Assembly (NCBI GenBank): GCA_002839095.1
Contig: PGXL01000010.1
Coordinates: forward strand, 83,360-147,359
Source of the DNA: Tenericutes bacterium HGW-Tenericutes-2
Lineage (GTDB): Bacteria > Bacillota_I > Bacilli_A > Acholeplasmatales > Acholeplasmataceae
DNA length: 64,000 bases
Direction: 5' to 3'
Position numbers and translations under genes: made by a program. This document shows positions 37,841 through 48,285 of this stretch, in pieces. Position 1 is the stretch's first letter. Each line of letters begins with the position of its first letter. The notes beneath the pieces are model-generated. The model worked only from the letters and a program-made list of their open reading frames with translations. It did no database searches and was not told where the DNA came from.

Positions 37841-37843
37841 GGC

Positions 37844-38962
37844 TTATTTCTCCTTTCTATGGATGGAAAGTACACCCACAAAAATACTCATTAAGATTAC
37901 CATAAGGATGAAATAAATCCAAGCAATTGCTGCTGCATAGCCATATCCAAACCAAAAGGCTGAGTCAGGTGCACCGACTAGCATATGAGTTCTTGCTAAA
38001 TCAAGAATTCCTCCTGATTCGACAAATAATGACATAGATACGACAATATAGATAACCGCTACACTGATCAATGGACTAATGGATGGTAAGGTAATCTTCC
38101 AAAAACGATCCCAAGGTGAAGCGCCATCAATCGATGCTGCTTCATAAATCGATGAATCTATTTTTTGTAAGCCTGCAAGGAAGATTAAAATTGGAATCCC
38201 TGCATACCACAACACAAGTAACATCGATGTCAGTAATGATTCTAAAGGATTAGCAATCCAAGGTCCTAGATTTTCTGTAATATAAGCTAAGGCTGGACTA
38301 TCTTGAAGTGATGGAAGTGATGTAGCATCCTGATTGGATAATTCTGCAATAACTGGACCAGTAGCTATCACCACGGGTAAGAAAAATATAGTTCTCCAAA
38401 CACCTTTAAGCTTGATCGGATTATTGATTAGAACTGCAATCATGATCGAGAAAACTACGACTAAAGGAACAGATAAAACCATTTTACCCAAGTAAGTTCC
38501 AAATAATGGAAGTAAAACCTGGCTTCTAAAAACATTTAAATAGTTATTAAATCCAATCCAGGTTGTTACGATACCTGTTTCTAAATTATAATACGCTGTG
38601 TGAAAGCTTAAGTATAGTGAATAAAACATTGGATAAAGTGTAAATATCAAATATCCGATTAGCCATAACATAATAAACATATAACCGTAAAAGCTTTCTC
38701 TTCTTTTTCTAGTGACTGTAATGTTTATAAAAGAAAATAGGCGTAATGTGTTTAAGTGTCTACGGATGACAAAATTATGATTTGAAGCGTAAGCCATTTT
38801 ACTTAATATAGGGCTCACTACTCGAACATAAAACTTACCAACTGGCCGAGATATTTTAGTTATAAACGAACCTATGGCACGAAGTACCTTTTTTATAAAC
38901 TCAGTAATCGGTTGAGTTATTCTCTTAACAAAAGCCTTTGTAGCATCTATTCTTTGTCTCAT
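37844..38962 (-). CDS. Carbohydrate ABC permease, MalF type (pair 2), with long N-terminal extension
   Basis: 372 residues. The MalF core has six spans and the EAA loop YEAASIDGASPWDRFWKITLPS. Before it stands an extension of about 90 residues, strongly basic, with recurring motifs (FVKRITQPITEFIKKV, ITKISRPVGKFYVRV, VVSPILSKM) and no hydrophobic span. Such amphipathic basic repeats could lie along the cytoplasmic membrane face or bind a partner. The start overlaps the end of the DUF5696 gene by 4 bp. No ATPase neighbour. Confidence 0.85.
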   Translation of the reverse strand: MRQRIDATKAFVKRITQPITEFIKKVLRAIGSFITKISRPVGKFYVRVVSPILSKMAYASNHNFVIRRHLNTLRLFSFINITVTRKRRESFYGYMFIMLWLIGYLIFTLYPMFYSLYLSFHTAYYNLETGIVTTWIGFNNYLNVFRSQVLLPLFGTYLGKMVLSVPLVVVFSIMIAVLINNPIKLKGVWRTIFFLPVVIATGPVIAELSNQDATSLPSLQDSPALAYITENLGPWIANPLESLLTSMLLVLWYAGIPILIFLAGLQKIDSSIYEAASIDGASPWDRFWKITLPSISPLISVAVIYIVVSMSLFVESGGILDLARTHMLVGAPDSAFWFGYGYAAAIAWIYFILMVILMSIFVGVLSIHRKEK

Positions 38963-41352
38963 GATGTCACCACCTTATAGCTTCTGGCAGCTACCACGCC
39001 ATCGGATAAAAACTTCGATGTATAGGTGTAATTGATATAAATAATGACACCATTGGAATAGGTTACCTTAACAAGTCCTGTTTGAAGAACCTCGCGGTTA
39101 ACCATGTAAGCATTAGTTACATGCTTTAACGCATCATTGACATAATGATATGCTTCTACAACTTCATTTTCGTAGTTTGCTAGTGTTGTTGTGTAGAATA
39201 CGCTTGAAGGTGTATAACGCATTTCATATGTTCTTTCATGTGTCAAAATATAGCTTGGATTGATTGCGAAGTCGACCATGGTTAAGAAACGGTCTTCAGC
39301 GAGCGCATTAAAGTTTAAATATGGTGTGTAATAGGAAACACTTCCCTTTAAAATAATCGGTAATAAGGGCACTAAATCTGAGTAATAGTCGTATTGACTA
39401 TTTGTAATTTGCATATCTAGGTAACCGTCTATATATGAATACATATAGACATTTGGCATCGATAGTAATAAATTATCATATAATGCTGCAATCTCTTGAT
39501 AGTATGAAACACTATAGCTTCTTCCATAATTACCGGAATCATAATAGCTAAATAATGTTCTACCCAGATTACTCATTGATAATCCTGAAACACCCATATC
39601 AGAAATGAATCCTAAATCATCCTTTGCCATTTTATAGCTTTCTGCTGGGTATAGGAAATAAATTTCAGTAAGCTGTCCATTTAAATTTCTTGTATTTCTG
39701 ACCATCTTTAATCTATTCAAGGCTCTAGCAACATCTCTATTGTATGAAACTCGATTTGAATCACTTGAGGATATCACGTAATCATTTGCAAGATAGATAT
39801 CATTTCCATCAGAAATTACATTTTCTGCTAATCTTTGAATATCCTTTTTATCCCAAGAATTCGTACGATAAGGATTTGTTCTTAGGTTTCCATCTCTAGA
39901 ATATCCCATTAAAGTTAATTGCTGATTAAGAATTCCATTTTCCTTAAACTGATCATAGGCACTTTGAATTTGTTTAGCTGTTGTCATCGTGACACGAGTT
40001 GTTCCAATAAATGATGGCTCTTGATCGCTCATTAAATATCCGAGTTGAATTGGGATGTTACCATCAACTGTTTTCTCGTTTTCACTCAGTACTCCTTGAT
40101 CAATCAAGTAATCTCTATAATCCTTAGCTATACCTACATAGGATGCTTCAGTATCAGCTAAAAAGTTAAATTGAATTCTAAAATCAAGGCTTGTAGGATC
40201 TTTTGCGATTGTATCGCTACCATCACCAGCCTTATTAATGATATTTCTATAAATTTGTCTAACATTATAGCGTGTACCGACACGATGATATCTCGTGCCA
40301 CTACCCCAAAATGTAGATAGTAATTGAGTGTTCTCTGAGCCTTCTAAAATATTCGCATAAAATGCATTTCCATTGGGTTCATGAACCATACCATAAATCG
40401 GTATCGATAGATTTGGTATCGTTTGTGTTGAATAGCCAATATCTGAACCATAAAATCTTGCTTGAAAATAGGTGTTATAGCGTTGATTTGTTCTAACTAA
40501 AGCTCCAACTCCATCAGGTATAACAATATATCCTGGAATCTTATCTTCTCTAGCTGCACCAAAGTAAGGAAATACTTGAATACCTAAAAGACGGAAGATT
40601 TCACCAGATTCCTCTAAGGAATCCATTGGGATATGAACTTCAATCGAACCACCGACTAAGCTGATTTCTACATCAAAGCTAATACTGATTGCTTTAATAT
40701 CGACATTCACTATAAATGAATTCGCTGTTTCTGAGATGATCTTGTTTGCTACCTTGCGATAATTATAGCTACCTGCTTCTAGTAGATAAGGTCTTAGGTG
40801 GTTAGGTTCTGCTTCTGTAATAGCACCATTGTTTTGATATGCTACTTCTGCGATTGTATAAATCGATTGTGTTTGAATAGTTGAAGAAGATACATTATTT
40901 TGTCTTACATATTCTACCCATAAACCAGAGTTCATTTGGTTTCTATTTAAGGTGTTATCTTCTCTATCTCCAGAGGTTCCTTGGAATTCTGGTCTACTTG
41001 ACCAAAAATATCCTGACTCTATGTTTTTAACCATTAAGGAGAAGGAATCTAATTCAAAATAGACCTCTAATTCAGGAGTGGAAAACATCAGTTCAAAGCC
41101 TAGGTTATCTAGCTCCTGTGGTGTATAGGATAATGTATAGTTGGTTTGATAATCTAAAAGCTTAGCAGGTGAAACAGTATCCACTTGAGTATATCTAGAG
41201 CTTTCTAACAATAGCTGATTGATATATGGATAGTTTTGTACCTCTTCAAGATCTGAAAAAATATCATTTTGTTGAGTTGCTGCGTAGGCAATGCCAAGTG
41301 TAAACATTGAGAATAAGATGATTACAACTACATATTTCATTATTTTAGCCAC
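38959..41352 (-). CDS. DUF5696-type extracytoplasmic protein
   Basis: 797 residues. The N-terminal signal or anchor is about residues 3-25 (IMKYVVVIILFSMFTLGIAYA). Beta-rich sequence runs from about 60 to 400. The conserved segment QFNFLADTEASYVGIAKDYRDYLIDQG (about 390-415) follows, and then an alpha/beta stretch of about 350 residues. This matches DUF5696 as I know it, a domain found beside sugar ABC permeases; the function is unknown. The layout (beta-sandwich plus barrel-like half) would suit a glycoside hydrolase-like fold. It overlaps the NHL-Yip1 gene by 8 bp and the next permease by 4 bp. Confidence 0.72.
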   Translation of the reverse strand: MAKIMKYVVVIILFSMFTLGIAYAATQQNDIFSDLEEVQNYPYINQLLLESSRYTQVDTVSPAKLLDYQTNYTLSYTPQELDNLGFELMFSTPELEVYFELDSFSLMVKNIESGYFWSSRPEFQGTSGDREDNTLNRNQMNSGLWVEYVRQNNVSSSTIQTQSIYTIAEVAYQNNGAITEAEPNHLRPYLLEAGSYNYRKVANKIISETANSFIVNVDIKAISISFDVEISLVGGSIEVHIPMDSLEESGEIFRLLGIQVFPYFGAAREDKIPGYIVIPDGVGALVRTNQRYNTYFQARFYGSDIGYSTQTIPNLSIPIYGMVHEPNGNAFYANILEGSENTQLLSTFWGSGTRYHRVGTRYNVRQIYRNIINKAGDGSDTIAKDPTSLDFRIQFNFLADTEASYVGIAKDYRDYLIDQGVLSENEKTVDGNIPIQLGYLMSDQEPSFIGTTRVTMTTAKQIQSAYDQFKENGILNQQLTLMGYSRDGNLRTNPYRTNSWDKKDIQRLAENVISDGNDIYLANDYVISSSDSNRVSYNRDVARALNRLKMVRNTRNLNGQLTEIYFLYPAESYKMAKDDLGFISDMGVSGLSMSNLGRTLFSYYDSGNYGRSYSVSYYQEIAALYDNLLLSMPNVYMYSYIDGYLDMQITNSQYDYYSDLVPLLPIILKGSVSYYTPYLNFNALAEDRFLTMVDFAINPSYILTHERTYEMRYTPSSVFYTTTLANYENEVVEAYHYVNDALKHVTNAYMVNREVLQTGLVKVTYSNGVIIYINYTYTSKFLSDGVVAARSYKVVTS

Positions 41353-43378
41353 GGATAATCAACTCCCTTATAACGTCTGCAATTAAGACGTAGACTTCGT
41401 TTAGTAATAAATACACAATGAAAAGAACAGCTAAAATCATAATTGCCGTAAATAAACTAATCAATATATTAGCAATTGTTGGTTTCATATCATAGTAATG
41501 AATTTCTTTAACCATGATAACCATATATAAACCTGTGATAAATAATCCAATAAACATTAAAGTTGAATAAATAAATGCTTCATTAAATGATAATGCATTT
41601 GAAATCACTGTGACCAGTGGGAGTGTAATAATCATCGGTAGTAATGTATAGGCTGTTGCCTGATAAACATCCGATAGCTTACCTTCACCATCACGTATAC
41701 TACAAACTAAGTAGTTTGCGATTACCCATAGGAAGAATGGAACGAAGATCGTTGTCATTTGTTGAAACATATTAATTTCAGCTGGAATATAGTTATTGAA
41801 TAGGAAGCTTGTTTCAAATATCCAATAGATGTATGCTGTAAAGAATAACAATAAGTAAATCGTTGCTGATAAATTAGAGCCCTTTCCTTCTCTCTTAATA
41901 CCATAATATCCATCACCTGGATGCTTGATAATATAAAATGGGAAAATGAGTTCCTGATAAAGCTTGAATTGTGATAAATATGTTTTGAGCTTCTTAAATG
42001 GTTTTCTTACATAATCCATGAAGTGGACAAATCTATTAATAAAATAGAGTAGAATCATTGAAAGTAGGAAGAATATAATAACTTCACCACTATCTAATAG
42101 TGCTCTATTTCTAACTTCCCAAAACGCATTAGAAAAGCCTTCTTGGTCTCTAGCAACCTGATAATACTCCATTGCGGATTCATAATCCATATTTGCGAAA
42201 TATGCATCACCAATACCTTTATTTGCTAAATCAAATAGTGCATTCATTTGGAGTACTTGCTGCCATGGTCCTAGGGACTCAGAGTACTTACCATCCTGAT
42301 ATAAATCAATCGCGTAATGCACAAGATTAGCAAATTCAGTTGGAATAAAGACCTGAAGTGATGATGTTGTTTTATCAATTGCATAAATATTACTCTTTGA
42401 GTCTACTGCAATACCAGATGGAGATTTAAATAATCCCTTTTGTCCATTTTGATCAAGACCAGAAAAGATAAAGAGCACGGATCCATCAGGACCGTATTCA
42501 ACAATATAGCCACCAGACTCAATTGAAAATATTGTATTATATGGACCTACAAATAAATCTTCAGTTGTTTCAAAGCCCCATACAGAGCGATTATAAACGA
42601 AATTAGCAATGTTTAGCTTTAAATAACCAGAGTCACCTTTGGTTGTCGTTAGGATCAATCCATCATGATCAATCGCTATATTGTAAACAGGTTTGGGAAT
42701 TAATTTAAACCATTGTCTTCTTTGTTGCTCATCAAATAAAATATACTTTAAAACGTTATCCCAAGTATTTGGAATTTGATTTCCACCAAAGAAACCAAAG
42801 AAATTACCGTTATTTTCAAATTCTGCTAGACCGTTAATATTACCAGCAAGCAGGATATAAACATTATTTCCTCTATCGGTAATAATCTTTGTTGGGTCAA
42901 ATGCATCACCTTCGGTAAAGAAAGGTGTATTGGTTGGCTTTTCATAAACTGAGCCTACATTGTAAAGCTCTAGGTTATCATCATATAAGAATTGGTAAGC
43001 CTTCTTTAAGCCAAAGTCTGCAACATAAAGTGAACCGTCAAAGCCAACATGGACACCTGTAGGTTGATTAAGTAAGCCTTCACCAATTACAGTAACTACA
43101 TCTGTTCTAAGAGAATACTTAACAATTCTTGCATTTCCTGTATCTGCAATATAGACATTATCATCATCATCAATTGTGATATCTGAAGGATTTTTTAGGG
43201 TAAGTCCACCTAAATTGTAGGAAATCGATAATGGCAAATAAGCATCCTGGGTAGGTACAATTCTACCCTGGGAGCTTGAGTAAGTGAATGTTGAATAAGG
43301 AAGTCCATTTGCATCTGCTTTTAGGGATGGTGTTAAAAGTAAAACAAAGATAAATAGTAAGATGAATAGTTTTTTCAT
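41345..43378 (-). CDS. NHL-repeat, TPR and Yip1-domain membrane protein
   Basis: 677 residues. A signal peptide (about 1-23) precedes an NHL-type beta-propeller (about 45-350). It shows repeated blades such as LKNPSDITIDDDDNVYIADTG, NQPTGVHVGFDGSLYVADFG and FKSPSGIAVDSKSNIYAIDK. A TPR-like pair (about 358-430) includes YQDGKYSESLGPWQQVLQ. A span near 435-455 leads to a C-terminal Yip1-like membrane domain with about five spans. The propeller would therefore face outside and the Yip1 part sits in the membrane. Neither partner nor role is known. It lies between two sugar-permease pairs, so it is probably part of the uptake machinery or its sensor. Confidence 0.75.
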   Translation of the reverse strand: MKKLFILLFIFVLLLTPSLKADANGLPYSTFTYSSSQGRIVPTQDAYLPLSISYNLGGLTLKNPSDITIDDDDNVYIADTGNARIVKYSLRTDVVTVIGEGLLNQPTGVHVGFDGSLYVADFGLKKAYQFLYDDNLELYNVGSVYEKPTNTPFFTEGDAFDPTKIITDRGNNVYILLAGNINGLAEFENNGNFFGFFGGNQIPNTWDNVLKYILFDEQQRRQWFKLIPKPVYNIAIDHDGLILTTTKGDSGYLKLNIANFVYNRSVWGFETTEDLFVGPYNTIFSIESGGYIVEYGPDGSVLFIFSGLDQNGQKGLFKSPSGIAVDSKSNIYAIDKTTSSLQVFIPTEFANLVHYAIDLYQDGKYSESLGPWQQVLQMNALFDLANKGIGDAYFANMDYESAMEYYQVARDQEGFSNAFWEVRNRALLDSGEVIIFFLLSMILLYFINRFVHFMDYVRKPFKKLKTYLSQFKLYQELIFPFYIIKHPGDGYYGIKREGKGSNLSATIYLLLFFTAYIYWIFETSFLFNNYIPAEINMFQQMTTIFVPFFLWVIANYLVCSIRDGEGKLSDVYQATAYTLLPMIITLPLVTVISNALSFNEAFIYSTLMFIGLFITGLYMVIMVKEIHYYDMKPTIANILISLFTAIMILAVLFIVYLLLNEVYVLIADVIRELIIRG

Positions 43379-44259
43379 TATTTGATACCCGAATGTGCCA
43401 TGGTGTTCATTACCTTACTTTGTAGCACAATAAATAAAATCAGATTTGGAATAAACATGAGTAGACCACCAGCTGCTGCCAATCCCTGTCCAGCAACTGT
43501 ATTTCCTTGAGCTGAAGTTAAGCTCATCATGTAAAATGCGAGTGTTCGCTTGGATTCGTCGTTAATATATAATACGGATGTCGATACATCATTCCATATC
43601 GCTTGAAACGCTAAGATACCAACGGTTGCGATTGCTGGTGCGATAATAGGCATAATAATCTTAAAGAATATTTCCATCTCGGATGCACCATCAATTTTCG
43701 CACTCTCAATGAGTTCATTTGGTGTTTGGTCGATAAACTGCTTAATTAAAAACATTGCAACCGGCATGACGATAACTGGTAAAATATGTGCCATATAGGA
43801 ATCAATTAAACCAGATTGTGCAATAATCAAATATCTAGGAATTTGAACTGCGATTGGTACGAACATTAATGCCAATGTGTTGAGTTCAAATAGGAACTTC
43901 TTTCCCTTGAATTTTAACTTCGATAGGCCATATGCTGATAATGCTGTAATTAAGATAGCGAGTGTAACACCAATAATTGTAACGAGTAAGCTATTCACTA
44001 AATATCTAGAAAAAGGTACACCAGATGCAGATGTGATTCTAGCTAGCTCAACAAAATTGTCAAAAGTAGGTCTTCTCACGAAGAACTTTGGTGGATACGC
44101 GAAAAGTTCACTTTGTGGCTTAAATGCGTGATTAACGATAAAAATAATTGGAAGTAACATCAGTAATGAGAAAGGCACTAAGAATGTGTAGAATGGAACC
44201 TGACTCTTATGAAATCTTGTAGGGTTTATTTTTGTCCCTTGAAATGAATTGGCTGCCAT
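43378..44259 (-). CDS. Carbohydrate ABC permease, MalG type (pair 1)
   Basis: 293 residues, six spans. The EAA loop is LIESAKIDGASEMEIFFKIIMP. The N-terminus SFQGTKINPTRFHKSQVPFY precedes the first span. It is coupled to the MalF-type gene 4 bases upstream and overlaps the NHL-Yip1 gene by one base. It should form the channel for the solute-binding proteins encoded upstream. Confidence 0.88.
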   Translation of the reverse strand: MAANSFQGTKINPTRFHKSQVPFYTFLVPFSLLMLLPIIFIVNHAFKPQSELFAYPPKFFVRRPTFDNFVELARITSASGVPFSRYLVNSLLVTIIGVTLAILITALSAYGLSKLKFKGKKFLFELNTLALMFVPIAVQIPRYLIIAQSGLIDSYMAHILPVIVMPVAMFLIKQFIDQTPNELIESAKIDGASEMEIFFKIIMPIIAPAIATVGILAFQAIWNDVSTSVLYINDESKRTLAFYMMSLTSAQGNTVAGQGLAAAGGLLMFIPNLILFIVLQSKVMNTMAHSGIK

Positions 44260-44263
44260 ATCG

Positions 44264-45148
44264 TCACTCCCTTTCCCCTAAAATTCGCCATGTAACCTTA
44301 GAAATGAAGTATACCAAAAGCAGTAAGACTACAGAAACTGCTGCTGCATAGCCCATCATATAACGAATAAAACCGAAGTCTTCGATATGGTTGACGATGA
44401 GCTGACCAGCATATTGTGGTGTCGGATTGGACCCTGAGAGTGCAACACCGATGCCTCCAGCCTGGAAGGTTGTAACTACTGCCATCACGGCTCCAAAGAG
44501 CATTTGTGGCTTCATAGAAGGAATAGTGATGTAGAAAATTTCTTGCGCACGATTCTTAATTCCATCCATATAGGCTGCTTCATATAAGGTTTGATCGATA
44601 TTTAAGACCCCTGCAAGCATCGCTAAAAAGCCGACACCCATGCTGCTCCATAGGGAAACAACAATCATGATGGTCATTAAATATTGAGGTGATTGTAAAA
44701 ACTGGATTGGCTCTAAAATAACACCCCAGTTTAATAACAAGCTATTTAAATACCCCTGTGAGTCATCAGAGAAAATGATACGCCACATCGAGGCTAATGC
44801 GACACCAAATGTTAAGGATGGTGAGTATAAAATGATTGCGAAAACTGTTCTTGGCTTAGCTGGTATTTGTGATAGCATCCATGCAAGTAGGAAGGATAAA
44901 ATATAGCCAACTGGACCAACAATTAAAGCGAATTTTAAAGTATTAGATAGAACGAACTGCATAAATACAGTGTCCATCGTAATCAATTCAATATAATTGG
45001 TTATACCGATAAATCTTGGTGCTTGGATCGCATTAAAGTAAGTAAATGATAAAAATATTGCTGCTAATACTGGTACGACAACGAAGACAAAGAATAAAGT
45101 CCAGTAGGGCACGATAAACCATGCCGGACGGTTCATTTTACTAATCAT
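44264..45148 (-). CDS. Carbohydrate ABC permease, MalF type (pair 1)
   Basis: 294 residues, six spans. The EAA loop [23 protein letters not shown] has the Gly of EAA...G written as GIKN, a small variation. The start overlaps the giant binding protein by 8 bp. With the MalG-type gene it forms permease pair 1; it lacks the extended N-terminus of the pair 2 MalF. Confidence 0.87.
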   Translation of the reverse strand: MISKMNRPAWFIVPYWTLFFVFVVVPVLAAIFLSFTYFNAIQAPRFIGITNYIELITMDTVFMQFVLSNTLKFALIVGPVGYILSFLLAWMLSQIPAKPRTVFAIILYSPSLTFGVALASMWRIIFSDDSQGYLNSLLLNWGVILEPIQFLQSPQYLMTIMIVVSLWSSMGVGFLAMLAGVLNIDQTLYEAAYMDGIKNRAQEIFYITIPSMKPQMLFGAVMAVVTTFQAGGIGVALSGSNPTPQYAGQLIVNHIEDFGFIRYMMGYAAAVSVVLLLLVYFISKVTWRILGERE

Positions 45149-48100
45149 TTCCTACCTCCGTTAACCATCTGTCGATGTTATAGATGCTAGGAACAGTGTA
45201 TTCCTTAATAATTACACCTTTATAGGTATATCCAAATTCAGCCATCTTGTAGATAATTTCACGGTTAGATATACGTACAGCTTCATCCAGTGCTTGTCTT
45301 GGATTGACACCGTTAAATACGATTTTTGTCCATGCGTTACTAATTTCACGCTCAACCATATATGTTCCAGGGATACGTGAAGCTTCTAAACCATAGCCCC
45401 ATTGTTCTAAAACGATATTTTTATACTCATCTGGCATTGAAAGTGTTTTAAATGCATCCACATTTGCTGTATTCCAGAAATATGCTTGACCATAGGTTGA
45501 TTGTAATAGGAATGCAAACTCACTTTGAATATCAGTAGACATCCACCACTTCAAGAAATCCCATGATTCTTCAGGGTATTTGGTTGTACTCATAATCATG
45601 TTAGCCTGAGCACCAACAGCGGAATAACGAACGATTTCATCCGTTTCTGCATTATAAACTCCAGGGTGTAAATCCATTCCCCATAGTCCATCAAGCTCAG
45701 CTGCTGCTGTTTCTAAAAGAATATAGGTTGATAAATCGGAAATACCAATTGGAAGTAGACCATATCTAAAATGATTGTAGAATGATGCTACAAATTTTGG
45801 CATATTATATAGTGTATAAAGCTCACTCATCAGCTTAATACCTGCAAGTGTTTCATCACTATTGATTGCTGTTTGCATTCCATCAGGACTATATAAATCA
45901 CCGCCAAATTGGTAGATGAATGGTAGTGTTGCAACAAACGGCTTGAGGCCCGAATATTGTGCAAGTGGTACGAAATAATTCATACCATAGCTTTGTAGTA
46001 ATGGTAATATTTCAATAATCTCATCCCATGTTTGTGGGATTTCTGTGATTCCGATTGAATTTAGTATATCCTTACGATAATAAGTTACCCAGAAGTTTTG
46101 TGTTCCTGGTAGAGCGTAAACTCCTTCTTCAAAGACAAATGGAATCATCGCACCCTTCGTGAAATGCTTAACTATTTCCTCATAGCCCTCAAATTGACGC
46201 AAATCAAGCGCTGCATCTCTGACTGCAAAGTCATACGGCAACCAGTGGTTAACACCAATGGTCACATCGGGAGCTTGTCCGCTTGCATTGGCTAATATTA
46301 ATTTATTTTGATCTGGCATTTGTGATAGGGTGATACGCATATCACCATCATATTTCTCATCAATTAATGCCTGCATGATTTCAATGTATTGTCTTGGATG
46401 ATTCACCCATACCATCACTTCATTATCTTTTCTTCTAGATGCTGAATATGGATTATTGACAAAGGATAAGACTAAACGCTTCATTCCTTCAAAGAATCTA
46501 ACAAAAATATTTTCAAATGGCTTAGCTATTTTGACATCACCATGGAAAATCGTACGTTCAAGCTCTAAGTTAGAGCGCATGAGTCTTTGCATTAAGTTAC
46601 CAAGAATTTGGTTAACTGATGAATCTCCATCAGAAAACTGTACCATCAAGCTTGGTAGCTTATTGATGTTACCAGCAATATTTCTAAGTCTTGTAGCAGC
46701 TACTTTTAAATTACCAACTTCAGAAGGTTCATCGACTACAGATAATTTAACAAGCTTTTCATATGAATCTTCTAATAAATCAGCCCAATCTAAAATATTT
46801 GGTGCAGCATTCGGGAAATAGGCTTCAATATCCCAGTCTCTATAACGATCTGTTCCACCACTTGTATATCGTTTAATATCTAAGGATAATCCTTGAATCT
46901 TGCTCATGACATATTGTATGGTTTCCAATGTTTGACGGTAAGGGTAATTGACAGCTTCAAGCGTAATTGTGTTTGTTCCAGCCTCTAAATATATTTTTAG
47001 TGGCTCATTCGAACTATCTACCAATGTACGGTTTATAAATGATGTTGTATAAGGGAACGGATACGCTTCTAATTGATCAAATGGAATTTCTCCATTAATC
47101 TTTATTTTTCTAAAAACCTGCATATCCTTAATTAAATATTGACGATATTTAAAAGTTAAATGATAAAAACCAGCCTCTTCAGCCTCAATTTCATAGGTAA
47201 CTGCTTGACCACTGTTTTGCCATGAATCACCAAAAATAGTGTTTAATCTTAAGAATTGAGTGTTGTAATAAAGATTTGAAGGATCCTGCTCAGGTCTTAA
47301 GCGAATCGATGGATCATTACGATGTAGCATTTCTCTTGCAGATACAGTGATATTCGTATCGATTACTGATGCATTTGGAAATTGCGCTAAATAATCTTGA
47401 TAGCTAGGTATTTTTGATTCTTTAACAAAATAAGCTTGACCGATTAAAAGCTGTGCATTGACATAATTAATTTGGATGATATCGCCAGGCTTAAGTTCAA
47501 ATGCGAAAAGACCAGGATGCATGCCTCGGTAATCATTAATTTGATGGGTGTTCCAATCCTTAATTTTCGTAGAGCTTGGTTGAATTTCATTTTGATAGCG
47601 ATCCAATTTAAATTCAGTAGAATTCAATACCCATTTCGATGGTAGCACTAAGGTTTGAGCTTCATAAAATGGAGCTACACCGTTGATTGTAATACTCACC
47701 TGAGCATTATTGATGCTATTTTCAATTTCCTGATAATCAACTGCTAAATAATATAAACCAGATGATGTGCTAGTATTTACAAATGAAACTGGTTGAGTTG
47801 ATGTGAGCAGGAAAACATCCTGATCAATTCCAGTCATACTTTCATAATCAGCGACCGAACCACCATAATTGATATGTGCTTTAGATACACGGTAACCAGT
47901 CATATCGCCTGTTAATATCGTTTTTTCCTCATCTGTTTCAACTAAATTGTCCAATATATATCTTTGAACAACCTCTGTATATAGCTCTGCATTAAACGCT
48001 TGTGATAGATAAGTATTGCTATAATCATAAATCAAATCAGAAGCATCATAATATTGATTCATACTTGACTTTTTAAAAAAAGAAAGGCCAATCACTACAA

Positions 48101-48209
48101 CAAAAAGACCAACCAAAATGGTTAAGGTAATTCGTTTAGGTGACATATGTGTAAAAAAAGTTTTAAATAGAGTCATTCCCTTTTTAAAAAATAGAATTAG
48201 TTTTTCCAT
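45141..48209 (-). CDS. Giant membrane-anchored solute-binding protein with beta-sandwich modules
   Basis: 1022 residues from [18 protein letters not shown], chosen because GGAGG lies just before it. One span (about 28-48) anchors the protein; no lipobox. The next 500 residues are beta-rich, with CBM6/35-like pattern ([18 protein letters not shown] and [23 protein letters not shown]). A family 1 extracellular solute-binding domain follows (about 600-1000; [48 protein letters not shown]). A binding protein this long and fused to sugar-binding-like modules would hold polymer and pass oligosaccharides to pair 1. It overlaps the permease gene by 8 bp. Confidence 0.78.
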   Translation of the reverse strand: MEKLILFFKKGMTLFKTFFTHMSPKRITLTILVGLFVVVIGLSFFKKSSMNQYYDASDLIYDYSNTYLSQAFNAELYTEVVQRYILDNLVETDEEKTILTGDMTGYRVSKAHINYGGSVADYESMTGIDQDVFLLTSTQPVSFVNTSTSSGLYYLAVDYQEIENSINNAQVSITINGVAPFYEAQTLVLPSKWVLNSTEFKLDRYQNEIQPSSTKIKDWNTHQINDYRGMHPGLFAFELKPGDIIQINYVNAQLLIGQAYFVKESKIPSYQDYLAQFPNASVIDTNITVSAREMLHRNDPSIRLRPEQDPSNLYYNTQFLRLNTIFGDSWQNSGQAVTYEIEAEEAGFYHLTFKYRQYLIKDMQVFRKIKINGEIPFDQLEAYPFPYTTSFINRTLVDSSNEPLKIYLEAGTNTITLEAVNYPYRQTLETIQYVMSKIQGLSLDIKRYTSGGTDRYRDWDIEAYFPNAAPNILDWADLLEDSYEKLVKLSVVDEPSEVGNLKVAATRLRNIAGNINKLPSLMVQFSDGDSSVNQILGNLMQRLMRSNLELERTIFHGDVKIAKPFENIFVRFFEGMKRLVLSFVNNPYSASRRKDNEVMVWVNHPRQYIEIMQALIDEKYDGDMRITLSQMPDQNKLILANASGQAPDVTIGVNHWLPYDFAVRDAALDLRQFEGYEEIVKHFTKGAMIPFVFEEGVYALPGTQNFWVTYYRKDILNSIGITEIPQTWDEIIEILPLLQSYGMNYFVPLAQYSGLKPFVATLPFIYQFGGDLYSPDGMQTAINSDETLAGIKLMSELYTLYNMPKFVASFYNHFRYGLLPIGISDLSTYILLETAAAELDGLWGMDLHPGVYNAETDEIVRYSAVGAQANMIMSTTKYPEESWDFLKWWMSTDIQSEFAFLLQSTYGQAYFWNTANVDAFKTLSMPDEYKNIVLEQWGYGLEASRIPGTYMVEREISNAWTKIVFNGVNPRQALDEAVRISNREIIYKMAEFGYTYKGVIIKEYTVPSIYNIDRWLTEVGND

Positions 48210-48285
48210 GATACCTCCATAAATAATGGATTGGAGAGGGGAAACTAATCCCCTCTCGTCCATTCAATTCATTAATTAATTATTA

